Origin: Eucalyptus grandis
Taxonomy: Eukaryota; Streptophyta; Magnoliopsida; Myrtales; Myrtaceae
Assembly (NCBI RefSeq): GCF_016545825.1
Contig: NC_052621.1
Coordinates: forward strand, 17,038,910-17,102,909
Length of the DNA: 64,000 bases
Direction: 5' to 3'
Within the stretch, counting starts at the first letter, position 1; each line of letters begins with the position of its first letter. The position numbers and the translations under genes were made by a program. Of this stretch, positions 1 through 11,749 are shown piece after piece. The notes beneath the pieces are model-generated. The model worked only from the letters and a program-made list of their open reading frames with translations, ran no database searches and was not told the origin of the DNA.

Positions 1-104
1 TCGAGCTTGACTTTACAAGAAATTCAAGTACCTCAACTTCAAACCCAGACTCAAAATTAGACGAAACAATCTCGTGTAATCATTGAGCAAAGCCCGAATT
101 ACTA

Positions 105-275
105 GCGAGTAGCTTGACTCTGTTATGCCCCTACTCCAGACTTTGCAATTTCGGAATAACTGCCCAAGGCATTTCGGTCGATCTCGAGTGATTATCAAGT
201 GGAGCTTGACCTAATGGCGAGTAGCTTCACTCAATTACGCCCCTACTCCAGACTTTGCAATTTCTGGACAATTGT
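105..275. repeat. two-copy tandem repeat, period about 112 bp
   Basis: A block beginning GCGAGTAGCTT at 105 recurs at 217. It keeps the run CCCCTACTCCAGACTTTGCA in both copies, followed by AATTTC. No coding potential was recognised in it. Confidence 0.7.
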
Positions 276-561
276 CGGGGGGGAATGCATCGATATCATC
301 CATTTTCTTTGACTATTGTACACTTCCCAATTACATGATGGGGGGACGAGCAACATCGAAATTGGATAATAAACCAACTGGAATGCACCTAGACCATCTA
401 CCTACCTATGTTAAATGAGAATTTTCTCAGCAGACGACAGACCTCATAAATATCCCGACAAATGTTAGACCCGATGAAGGCTGCGGCTCCGAAAGGGAAA
501 GCTCTGTCTCATGACACAGCTTTGCCAGGAAGAGCAAGATAGCCTTAGAATTGAATTCAGG

Positions 562-1047
562 TAAGGGCGCGTTTGATAATGATTTTATTCCCAGAATAAT
601 TTATGATCAGAAATGGTTTTTCTTTTTTTTATTCTGTCCTCTAAAGGAATTTACAAACATTTTAAACCGTTTAGTAACTATCCAAAATTTTAATTCCCGG
701 AATAAAAGCGAGGCCAAGCCTTGGCTAGGCTTGCCTCCGGCGAGCTTGCCGGACTGGTTGCCGACGACCAGCGGCAATGGCTGGCAGACAGCAACCGCAG
801 CAATGGCAGCATATGAAAAAGAAGAAAAAGGAAAGAAGAACAAGAGAAAGGAAAAGAAAATGAGAAAATAGATGCTTGATTTTATAATCATTCCCGGAAA
901 CAAGAATCAACTTTTTTATTCTTGATTTTACTCCAAATCTGTTCACAGGAACAAAAATTTTACCAAACACGATTTTGTCCCAAATCTACTCCCGAATCAT
1001 AATAATAGAAATTAGAATTATTTGACCGGTTACCAAACAAGTCCTAA
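562..1047. mobile_element. non-autonomous TIR element, GTGTTTGGTAAC-type ends
   Basis: The left end reads TAAGGGCGCGTTTGATAAT. The right end, reverse-complemented, reads TTAGGACTTGTTTGGTAAC, so the ends form imperfect terminal inverted repeats. The interior is AT-rich with a GC-rich stretch of degenerate CTTGGC/CTTGCC words (about 713-800). I could not identify a target-site duplication, so the class is uncertain. Related termini bound the elements at 16029-16737 and 17457-22922. Confidence 0.5.
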
Positions 1048-1430
1048 GAGTGCAAAGAAAGGTCAGGCATAACAAGAATAGAGGTCAGAGCAGAAAAATG
1101 AAACTGCAACCATCAAAATAAATTAGAAACGAACTTAAGTCTGATTTACCCATATACTAAGCTTGATCCATGCTTGAGAAATTTTGATATTATATTTAAA
1201 CAAATGAAGACTGACACTAGAACAAATACAAACCCTGTAATACACTATAAACAAGGGAATTAAATTATTGACACACCACTTGTTCCAGGATCCTAATACA
1301 GTCACTATTATGTACAACACTCTGGGAAACAGCTCAGGACAATAAATAACACGTCTTGTAGACATACAAAGAAGAGTTTGCTGTTTGTCTCCCGAGAAAA
1401 ATGGTGACGGACATGACACTGAACACGAGC
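1048..1430. other. downstream flank of the unknown minus-strand gene
   Basis: AT-rich sequence that should contain the 3' UTR of the gene whose stop lies at 1431. I see no gene or structured element here. Confidence 0.4.
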
Positions 1431-2553
1431 TTAGCTTTTCTTACCTTTCATCATTCTCCAAGTCATTTTCCTTTTCTTCCACCTCAAGACAGCCATCCTC
1501 TCGCTTTTCCTCTTTCGGTATTTCGCCCTATTCCTCAACCAGCCATTGTAATCCTTCCCTTTCTTCAGCTCAATGAAATCTACTAAATCATCGTAATCAC
1601 ATGACTTCTTTGAGCCTTCTTCTAGGAGACACTTAAGAAAGATTTCCCCATTGCAGGTTTCTTCTGTACTCTCTTCCATGCAGAAAGACTCTGTATGATT
1701 CAGTCCCAAGGCAATATTAGAAGGATCGCTCTGCACTTCTTGGATGTTGCTGCTTAAGCAACTGGTAGGAACCATCCTGTATACACGATAGGGGGAATAA
1801 AAAACTGAAGATAGCAAGGTCAAAAGAACAGCGTTGCATGCATTTCATTTCTAAAACCTTGCTTTCAAATGTCTTTGTAAACTATACAGCATCATAAAAT
1901 GCTGTCCCCAAAAAGAGAATTGATGGCAAGACCTTACTCTTTGAATTGGAGCATGGTAAAATATGTCAAACAAGAATAATGAGTTCTGTTTGGTAATTGG
2001 ACCAAAATGGGTGTTGAACCAAAGCAATTAGACGATGTTTGGCAACTTTAGAAAAGATGTAGAAACTAACCTAACTAATATATGAAGGTGCATTTTATCA
2101 TAGAGGGCAACAAGAATGCTATGAGAAGGTAAACATTTCATATTCTTCTTTGCCTTCAATATTTTGGAGATCCTACTTCAGTCTGTTCATGTAACACTGG
2201 CGACCAGCCAAATAACAGAATTTCACACTGACAGACTAGAAAAGACATGACTAGCCCATGAACCAAAGAGCAGATCACAATAGTATTAGACTGATAGTAT
2301 ACTCTTCTGGGTGCCCAGGAATAATAATGTGTAAGCAAGCAAAATCCCGCTAGAATCAAATTAGGCAGGGTTAACACGGACATAAGTACCAATGAGAAAG
2401 GAATTATAATCATAAGTGTGGGTCTGAATGTTTGCATGAGTTTGAAACATTCAAAAGTGAAACCACAATCAGATACATGCCTCAAAGACTCAAGCGAACT
2501 GGTTCTATTGGTTCGGACCATGGGTTTCACCCTTCTTCTTTTCTCTCCCACAT

Positions 2554-2601
<48 letters not shown>

Positions 2602-5600
2602 TGGAGAAGGCTAAGCGTCACCATTAAGAACTGGTTCTATTAGTTTGGTTCACCAGTTTCATCCCAATTCTTTCATCTTCCTCTTGAGAGAGAGAGAGAG
2701 AGAGAGAGAGAGGGTCAAACTCCTAGATGTGGACTGTCAGAGTCATGGCTTAACACCCAAAAATTAATGATGCCTTTTGAGAAAAATGATAGATGAAAGG
2801 TTATCACAATTCGGAAATACAAAACCAGAGGTTCTGCCATACATGGTCAGACCGTGCCTCACAGTCCCCAATTTTTAGATCCAATGGCCTGAACCAAACC
2901 CGATAAGCAAAAGAAATTTCACCAAAAAGCAAAATGAGCTTCGTAAAACCAAGATTTCGGTTAGGTTCAACCAGTTTGTTGGTTTTTGGGGCTCACCAGA
3001 TATTGTGTACATCCCCGATCATAAGTTCAACTGAATCACCCACTAAGAATAGTTCTAACTGAAACGCCAGTTTATCATCAATCCAACAAAGCTTATACAC
3101 AATTAAACTAATAAGCAACCATTGTTCTGCATGATAAACAAAAAAACCTCTAACCTCAGATACTGTCTCTGAATTTTGTGAAATGTGGACGCAACTTTTT
3201 GAGTAGAATTGTCGACCACAGGGATCTGTCAATTTTAGAAGCATGAAAGATCAAAGAATTGACAAATGAATGCATAAGACCACAAGGATCAAACTTAAAC
3301 TTACCTCTTCTTTAGAGAAAAATCCGTGAGATGAAGATTCTCCTTCTAGAGCCAGTAACGACCTTACTGCAACTAAATCCCCTTCTTCCAAAATAATTAG
3401 ATTCAAGAGCACCATGATCATGGACAAGCAAGCCTTAACTAGAAAGTCAAACCTTGTGTCAAAGCATAATGATAGCAGTCCCAAAAAATGAAAGAGTGCC
3501 CCTGTACACTCTTCATGCCTCAATTTGTGCACTTTCATCCTCTCAAATAAGAAATGTTGAACTGGTAAATGAATGCCAAATTGTTGAAAGCAGCGAACCA
3601 TCTCAAGCAAGAAATTGTGCTGTCTCTGGAAAGATAAATCCTGTGAGGTCTGTAAGCAACTTGTGTACCCATTAATCCTGAAGAGCCATATTACTTGGAA
3701 CATGGAATTGCTCATCAAATTCAGAATGGATGAAAGGAGATAGACATCCTGGAAACTCACTCCCCCATTTTTGTGAGGGATGCTATCACTAGGGTCATGA
3801 TTATACGCTTTTATAATCATGCACTCTAAAACTGATAAGATCTCATTGATGTCTGACCAATTCCCAACATTGCAAATATACTTGACATATGCTATAGATG
3901 CAGATAACATGTCTGTTTTGCTTTCCAAAATCATTTTCTGCCTGTAAGAGTTCCATGAATTTTCTAATTTGGCAACATAAAGATCAAGTTTCTCCTTGGT
4001 CACGTGCTTAATACAAGATTGAAAGGATGGCTGACTTCTACCAAGCATGCACAAAGGAAATGGATCTTCATCACTTGGAGCATAACAACATACATGAACG
4101 TTACACATATGCATCTTGTACAGATTGACAGACCTTTCAAATGCTTTCAGATAGAGATCCATCTCTGCAAGATCTGGCCCTTTGCTTAAAGAGAACATGC
4201 GAGTATCCATAACTTCAGAAACTAGCAGAACTAAATGTGCCTGCAGCATCTTTGGCACAAAAGGCGCAATAGGGTTCACAAGTAATGCCAAGGCTGCAGT
4301 CAAACTAAGTTCAGGAATTTCGTTTTCCTTCCGATGGCGCCCATCTATTCTGTTCAAAATATTTTCAATTGCTTCCTCATTACAATCCAGCAGCATAAGA
4401 TGAGCTGCCATCAGTTCAAGCACCACTCCAACATTATGATGATTACCATTAAGCATAAATAGATTTTCACTAGGGAAGAAAGCAGAATCAACAGATACCA
4501 AGAGACCCCTCAGTGATTCTTCTAACAGGAGTTCATCTGCAAAAACCTGAAGATAAGACAACGCTCAACAGGATTCATAATTATAGTAAAAAAGGAATCA
4601 ACAAGTAAAGGAAACACCTTTACTATTTTCCTTTTTCCCTACTTACCCAGGAAGTTAATTTATGAGCACCAAGTGAGATCTCTAACATGCTATCATAGCT
4701 CAATTCTTCGTTCCTATTTTATATTTCGTTTGGCACATGGTTCTTGTTAAGGTTCCCACATCACTTGTTTATGGAGTATTAAGGGGCCTTATATTAATGT
4801 AGTCTCACACCATTAATAATTTAAGCTTTTAATTTGGACCTTTTTACATAATAACAAAGCCAGGATCCACCCAGTTTATGTCTCGTGTGAGGTTCTCACA
4901 TGCCATTCTCAATCCAGTTTGCACATGAGAGGGGATGTCAACAAAATAATCCTCCATGTCATAGATGACTTGCCATGCAGATTATTTCTTAAAGTAGCCC
5001 TGCTTAAAAATGATTTACTGTAAATAAGCTAGATCGACTCTAACATCCATCTCAGTTGATTATCCGACAAAGAATTTATCCACTACATGTAAAGTAGCTA
5101 GAAAAGAGAAGAAAAAGGATTTAGTATCCCATTCTGGATCCTCATCATCCCTGATGAACTCCACATCCCAACTCCTGAAGAAGCTATTCTTATTGGATTC
5201 TTACATTTAATCACACCAGTAATTACTTATCTTTAGGCTCTTGTTATTGCGATTCGTCTCAAGTAAAACAAATTTTTAGAATATCCACACTTCATACAAA
5301 GTGTTACTCGAAACCATCTGAAGGACTTTTAAAAGCTGAGGAAATGAGATCTTGTGCCACCTCCAAAATTCAACCCTAGCCTCTAAAACTTTAAGCATGA
5401 TTTGAACATCTTGATCTATTTGCATAGAGTATCTCATGTTTCAGCTTGTATAATGGCCCTTTCCCAACAAGAATAGTACAATAATAAATGCCTAATTGAA
5501 AACAAGCCTCAAGCCCTTACACCATAAGAAAGCTGAACGGTGAAAGGTTAGAGGTTGTGCAACATAAAGACATTGATAGCAATATGGGCAAAATCCTTTT

Positions 5601-7288
5601 TTCTTAGTTTCTAGATCTAGTGACAAGTCATCCCACTCAACAAGGTTGTACCAGACATAATCGCTTCAGTCTTAACTCTAATAGAGACCTGTCAATAAGC
5701 AAGGGAATTTCTTAATTTTGATGAATTACGGTTTTCAAAAATGGTACATGAGAGCATCAGAACTTACTTCACCCATCAACAGGTAAATATGCATATTGCA
5801 CTAATAATAAGAACTTCTCAAACCCAAAAAGTGGAAATTCAATAGAGTCTATTTCTCAGTGAGCAGTTGCACTAAAAGCAAAAGAAAAGAACGAATCTAA
5901 ACTGGAGAACACACCTGATATTTTCACAATAACATAACAGGGCATGCAAAAATTATCAAAGTACCTCTAAAAGCGCACTTAAGAGTGACCTCTGTGGATC
6001 CGAAGGTTGAAGAAAATGTAAAGATGCAACAAGGTCCTCTGCAACCGAAGTAGTGCAACCATTTTCACAGTAATTGCATTCCCGATGGAACCTCTTAAAG
6101 GAAATAGAATCATCCTCATCACTTCCACTTGAAGTAAAAGAAATTAACTTGCTGAGTATTGAAAGAAGAACTTGTGCTTTCCCAAGGATCAGATTTTGGT
6201 CGAAGCTGAGAAGAGTTAATACTGACAAACAGCACCTTAACGACAAGGTTAGCTCTTCCACGTTATTACACAATTCGGGCAATGATGGCGTCCTTGCATG
6301 CTCCTGACCAATGGAAGTTTCCCGCAAAGCAGAGAATAGTTGTTGAGACTTTTCACAAAGTTCCTCGTATAGGATTTCGGACAGCTTACATATATCCTCC
6401 TGAGGTAAAACATTGACAAGGCAAGAGCTGTCCCGCGTTCTCAAAGAGAAGCACATCAACAGTGCACGCAATCGTTTCAAGAGTGGTGGCTTCGGACACT
6501 GCAATAACAAACCGCTGCAATTAACAAAAAGAACTAGCTGCACAAGCATTCTCATTCATCACTCATCACTCATCACTCATCACATCCTATAGAGATGTCA
6601 GTCTACACCCATATGCACCTACTTGGGTAAAATCGAACTACCATTTCGAAAGACTTCTGCACAGTAGTTGTTAGCGACGCCATTCACCATGGTAAGAAAT
6701 TATAGGAAACCCACGTCACATTTCGCTCCTTATATTAGTCAACTCGTAACCAGATAACGGAAGCTCACGCGACTTTGATGATGGATAAACTCAGCGAACA
6801 ACAAGGGTTCTCGCTATTTAAACCCGACCAATCTCCTTACAAATGAATCGCCTCAAGAGAACAAGCTCGAGAAAAGTTCGAAAACTGAAGGCGTTCCAAG
6901 CTCGTGACCAGCAGCAGGGATGCATTCGAACGGCGGGAAGAAAGAAAGCAAAAAGATCATTCCTTTACCGACGAATCGGCGGAGGCATGGGAAATAGCGA
7001 GCGGGCACCCGAAATTCTCTCGCGTTCCGAAGCGGAAAGATGCAATCGACTGAACGAGAGAGCAAAGATTCTACCGACGGAATTTAGGGAGAAGCGACGG
7101 AGAAAGCAAGCGAACGGAATCGGAACATCGAGACGCGGCGAGAGAGGCCGGAAACGCCTCGGACGGGGCAGCAAAGGAAGGAGGAGACGTACCGGAGGAG
7201 ATTGGAGAGCAGAGATTAGGGCTTGGAAGAGGAGATGAGGGGGAGGAGATTCGCGGGAAACCTTCTTCTTCTTCCTCTGGCGACTCAT
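1431..7288 (-). CDS. conserved plant protein of unknown function, five exons
   Basis: I do not recognise a named function. The model joins 7288-7193, 6498-5965, 4546-3305, 3225-3155 and 1776-1431, all minus, giving 2289 nt and about 762 residues. Every junction keeps frame. Donors are GTACGT, GTACTT, GTAAGT and GTTAGA, and each acceptor ends in AG. Exon 1 starts at a basic N-terminus (MSRQRKKKKV) and ends in phase 0. The middle is helical and leucine-rich, with no catalytic motif or clear membrane span that I can see. A central acidic patch reads SGSDEDD. The last exon has a DYDDLVDFIELKKGKDYNGW segment followed by a very basic tail, consistent with a nuclear or nucleic-acid-associated protein (inference). 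It may belong to the plant DUF7812 group, but I recall this only vaguely. The 71-nt exon 4 and the 1378-bp last intron are the weakest parts of the model. Confidence 0.72.
2494..2711. repeat. intronic duplication ending in AG and ACAG microsatellites
   Basis: Two diverged copies of a block beginning GAACTGGTTCTATT (2498 and 2629) each end in a microsatellite: (AG)n then (ACAG)n at about 2552-2600, and (AG)n at about 2684-2711. The block lies in the last intron of the unknown minus-strand gene. Confidence 0.75.
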
Positions 7289-7915
7289 CTCCCCGTCAGA
7301 CAAAATGAAACTGAACCATGGAAGGAGCCCTCCTCTCTTCCCTCTTCCCCGCCTTTTATATTTCCCTCTTCTTTCCTCCTTTTGAAGAACTTTAAAATAA
7401 TAATAATAATGAATAAATAAATTGTCCGAAAAAAAGAAAAAGAGGTGAAAATGAGACAAATATAGTGTTTGAACTTTCACTTGTAATGTGGTCTCTCGTT
7501 TTTTTAATTAATATGGTATTTAAACTTTAATCATATATCAATTTTGTCCTTTAATTTATTTAATGTGATTCTTAAATTTTAGTATATGTTTAATTTAATC
7601 CCTAAACTATATTAAAATGTTTAATATCGTCTTAAATTTTAGTATATGTTTAAACTATATTAAAATGTTTAATATCGTCTTCAATCTTAGATTAATGAAA
7701 GAATAACATTTGGTATCTTCATATAATTCAAAGCTAGATTGAATATTTCTCAATAATTAAGGAACCACATAAAGTAAAATAAAAATTTAGAGATGGCATA
7801 ATATATTAAAAAAGTCGAAAACTATTTATATGATTATTTCAAAAGGAAAGAAAAGAAAAGAAAATGTGAAACTTGTCAGGGAAATGACGACTTGACCACC
7901 CTCAATCAACTAGTA
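7289..7915. other. upstream region of the unknown gene, AT-rich
   Basis: Contains the presumed promoter and 5' UTR of the minus-strand gene starting at 7288. The TTTAA-rich stretch beyond it holds a short internal duplication: the phrase ATCGTCTTAAATTTTAGTAT near 7626 and a related copy of its surroundings near 7672. No gene recognised. Confidence 0.4.
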
Positions 7916-8600
7916 CGATAATTTGAACTTTGTAAATTCCTTGCATTGTCGGTAATGCGCTAAAAAGCGGACCCACCTTGTTAAGTTACTAATTTCATTG
8001 ATAAACTTTTTTTTTTTTGCAATGATAAACCATATAAATAGGTCGATAACTTACAATTGATGAATGTTGGTAATTTACTTAACTTACTTCCCCAATATAT
8101 TTAGCATTCACAGAAAAGTTACTAATTCCAATGGTAAATTACTAACTCAATGGTATGATTTGATTTCCATGTAAGGTCGACAACTTACTATTAAATTGGA
8201 CGGTAATAAATTCCTTACTCAATCGATAACTTACCACATAAGAAGTAAGCCCATTTGGTATAGTAAGTTAATAAATTTTCTCCAGGTACGTTTACTAGTT
8301 TTGATGGTAAGATTTTATTTTTCATGACAATTTTTTTTAAAAAGCTAGATAACTTGCCATTAAAACTGTCCTTCGTAAATTCCTCAAATCATTGATAACT
8401 TACTATAATGTCGTAAGGCATTGGATTTTAGGTTAGTAATTATATAGAAGAGTTGATAAATTTAGCATGTTGGTAAGTTAAACAAATAAAAATTAGTAAG
8501 TTAGTATAAAAATTTCTAATTTTCAAACTATCAAAGAAAATTAATAATTTCATAAAAGTATTTATAGTTGATCAACAAGTTATCAGGCAAAAACGTCTCT
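7916..8600. repeat. degenerate AT-rich repeat field built on AACTTAC / GTAAGTTA
   Basis: Phrases such as AGTTACTAATT, GATAACTTAC and GGTAATTTACT recur every few tens of bases, in both orientations, with heavy divergence. No open frame of note. It looks like an old decayed tandem or inverted repeat family. Confidence 0.45.
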
Positions 8601-9330
8601 GATTAGCATTTTTTTTTTACAGATAATTTTCTATATGTACTAACATTTGATTAAATTTATTTACAATTAAGAATTTCAATTTTTGGATAGTCAGCAGCAC
8701 GCTAAAACAAAACCCGATCTTGTCAATCCACATAGGTCCTGTAGAGATAAAAAAAAAAAAAAAGCCAATGATCATGAACCCACTAATGTGTTCTGTTTCC
8801 TTCCTCTGTTCTTCATATCACCCGACTTATAAACTTCAAACAGTCCGGAGTTTGAGAAAGCGCTCATCGACTAAGCCTGATTATGTTCGGCGAAAGAGGA
8901 AAACACTACTTCTAGCGCCGACCTTATCCAAGGGGCCTAAAACTTCCTTTAAAACAGCTAAAACTTAGAAGGTCCCCCAGGTGAAAAAATGCAAAACATT
9001 AGGCTTTCTTGGATTTGCAATAATTGTTTCAAGCATTCGTTTCCAGCAAAGGCTTTCAAACCATGAATCCACTCACAAACATGTAATTTCAATGCAGCAG
9101 AAACTCATTTGCCTACTGTGAACTTGGCCATCAAGAAATGAGTAACAAAAATTAGCAGGAGCTTTGGATGACTAACACCTTTTCCATTTTGTTTCTCAAC
9201 TCCCATTACATCCAAACAATGCAAAGCAAGCCATCCGAATTTTGGAATATGAACCTATAAAGTATGGATTTGGTATGAACGTTGACGTGAGCTGGCTAAC
9301 TATGTAAACACAGAGCCTCCAGCAAACAGC
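8601..9330. other. IMP3 downstream flank
   Basis: Includes the likely 3' UTR of IMP3 (minus strand, stop at 9331) and a poly(A) run near 8750. An 82-codon plus-strand frame at 8720-8968 has no recognisable content. Confidence 0.4.
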
Positions 9331-11582
9331 TTAGCAGTTCATTGCATCGTAATCGTCCAACTTCTCGTTGTACTGGAGGACCTTTCTCTTTATCTTTGAG
9401 GTATCTACCCATGTCACGAAATCTTCCATATTCCTTGTCACGAGGAATGCTGGATCTGTAACCGTTTCAGGACCAACTCGGATGTGACCTTGCTCAATAT
9501 ATGTAACTGCTTCCTTCAGGTGCTCTGCAAATTTCAAACGCACGAGCACTGTTGAAAGCCTCCGTCTGAGAGCAAAACAGATGCACAAACATGGTGAGTG
9601 ATTGATAAATTACAAAAAGGAGCAAATCTTTGCGTCCACACAGAAAGAATGTGGAACAGAAGAGTTGGATTGTATCACCATTTTCCATCCCATTGGTAAT
9701 CAGTTGGTAACTCACATAACATTGCAAAAATGCACTCACCTACAAAAGGATGAAACTGATAAGTGATCGCACAATGCCAAGCTTTTTCGTGTTGGTATTA
9801 CTCCCATGTTGTACCTGTCATGCAAAAGCAATTGTTTCAGCAATTCAAAAATCTTCCAGTATTGCATTAAACTGCTCTAATTAGAGGAAAAACCAAGCAT
9901 ATACACATTTAAATGACTTGTGGTGAGCAATCTTAGAGCTCATAAAAGCTGTTTCGGATGGAAGGGAGGCTGTTAAAAAAAGAAACCAGATGGGCAATTA
10001 TGGACAAAGCAACACTTTATTTAGCATTTTAATAAGCTGAGAAACCGAGCGGCTGATGAGGTACTTCTAACCATCATTTTAAGGTTACTGATTACATAAA
10101 GACCGTCTGAAGCACAAAGTTTGCAGAAAACACCCAGTCCACATTGTCAAGCTGCCTGACCAATCCCATAAACCTTACCATTTGATGGATATAACATGCC
10201 TGAAGGACTCAGATTAGAAGACTTGCAAATTGGCAAATATTAATGTCTAAACACGAACCTAGGAGAAGCTTCCAGTAATCAAGTCTGGTCAAAATATACA
10301 TCTAAATCCAGGATTTCTCTGATGTAGTTGCAAACCAAGTAACAGTCCTAAAGAAATTCTGATGTACTGCTATTACATCTATAAGTAAAATTAGGAATTT
10401 GGTTGGCCCTCCCTTCATGATTTGAAATTATCTAATTTGTTCGTGATTCATATTTTATCAAGAAGACTGGATCTAGCAGTCCCAGATCATGACCATAGTT
10501 CAACTAATTCTGAAGCAACGGTTTATAGATGCTACCACACATGTCCAGATAATGACCTCCATCCAATCAATCATCAACTAAGATGGTTTTGACAAGTACT
10601 TGGTATTTCCCATCCTCGGTATTCACAAGAATTTCAAAGGATATTTGGATGGGCAGAGCGTCCTAGCTTGGACACAAGTAGTTTAGGAAAATCAAAGCAG
10701 GAAATCATCAAATGCGGAAGAAAGATGTTTAATTGCTACGCAGAGGAAGCCTTACCAAGTAACACCTATAGCCACATCTAACTCAATGTCAATCCTTACA
10801 GGGAAAACTCCAGTCTATATGTGAAGCTGATCTTCTGGCACGTCATGCAAAAGATTACAACGAAACAAAGTCACAAAACCAAAACAGTGCCATTTCTTGT
10901 CCACCCTAACCCTTCCCACAACTCATACCCCAAAGCAAGTAACTCTGCTTAAAAGGAAAACTTCCAACAAACCCTCATGTAAAACAATCACACAATCAAC
11001 AGCCTGATCACCTTTAAAACAAGAATCTAAAAACCAGCCTTCCAATTGTAGTTTCCCCACAACATGAAGCGAATAACAAGGTCCCACGACAAGTTCCAAT
11101 TTAACTCCCCAAAAACAGAACCATCACTTCAGTTTAGCCCATTAAAATAAATAAATAAATAAATAAGGAGAACCCAAAAAGGGAGGAGTCAGAACTCACA
11201 ACTTCTCAAGAAGCGAATCGGTCATCTCAACACGATAGGGTCTCTCGGGTCCATCTGCTTCAGTATGTTGACCAGCTTCTGCACCATTCTGCACAAGCTC
11301 AAGTACCTTTTCCACCCCCCCAAACAAAACCATCACCAAAATTTGAATGAGACCCAACATTTTCGCGGCGAAATGGGAACGAAAGGCAGCGTAAGCACGG
11401 CAGAATGGGCATGCAGAGATAAAAGGGAGGGTAGAGAGAGAGAGATACTTCTTGTAATCGTCTCGACCGGTGACGTGATAGCGGCGCATAACCTGAGCTT
11501 CCCTGTGGCCGCCTTCTCTCTTCCATTCCAGAAAGTTGACCTTCTTCAGCAGCTTCTTCTCGTGGAACTTGAGCTTCCTCAT
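9331..11582 (-). CDS. IMP3: U3 snoRNP protein IMP3 (S4 domain), frameshifted as given
   Basis: IMP3 is a nucleolar subunit of the U3 snoRNP (with MPP10 and IMP4). It helps base-pair U3 with pre-rRNA in 18S processing. Exons, minus strand: 11582-11449, 11306-11200, 9814-9740, 9565-9331. The expected product is about 183 residues, the family's usual size. Exon 1 gives the conserved N-terminus [20 protein letters not shown]. Exons 3-4 give [29 protein letters not shown] and [10 protein letters not shown], which are S4-type RNA-binding sequence typical of IMP3. Introns have clean GT-AG ends. Exon 2 is 107 nt, but the phases of its neighbours require 108. Its first part reads KQMDPRDP in frame and its second part reads [13 protein letters not shown] one frame away, so one base is missing beside the GGG at 11238-11240. 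As written, translation stops at 11224-11222 after about 72 residues, before the S4 domain. This may be an assembly error or a real null allele. Confidence 0.92.
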
Positions 11583-11696
11583 AGCTCACCGGAATTCGAC
11601 ACAGGCCAGAGACGACGCAGAGAGAGAAAGAGAGAGGAGGGAGATGGAGGGAGATTGAACAGAACAGGAGATGGAAAACCTAGAAAGGCGCCGACT

Positions 11697-11746
11697 CGGT
11701 GGGCTACGAGGCCCATCTGAATCAATTGGATTCGAAGTCAGGCCCA
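11697..11746. promoter_or_regulatory. cluster of three site II (TGGGCY) boxes upstream of IMP3
   Basis: TGGGCT lies at 11700-11705 on plus. TGGGCC lies on minus at 11715-11710 and again at 11746-11741. All fall within about 165 bp of the IMP3 start codon. TGGGCY boxes are TCP-factor sites enriched in promoters of plant ribosomal-protein and ribosome-biogenesis genes, so the placement fits IMP3. Confidence 0.6.
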
Positions 11747-11749
11747 CCA

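Noticed and set aside
2156..2551. 131-codon minus frame with hydrophobic segments
   Set aside because: Falls inside the last intron of the unknown gene and would break a splice model that closes in frame without it.
6843..7238. 131-codon arginine-rich plus-strand frame
   Set aside because: Antisense to exon 1 and the first intron of the unknown gene. The Arg/Lys bias reflects purine-rich sequence.
10030..10110. CTGATGA ... TCTGA pattern resembling a C/D snoRNA in an IMP3 intron
   Set aside because: It is on the strand opposite to IMP3, lacks a terminal stem, and the C box is imperfect.
11265..11720. 151-codon plus-strand frame over IMP3 exons 1 and 2
   Set aside because: It lies antisense to clearly conserved IMP3 exons and has no recognisable content.
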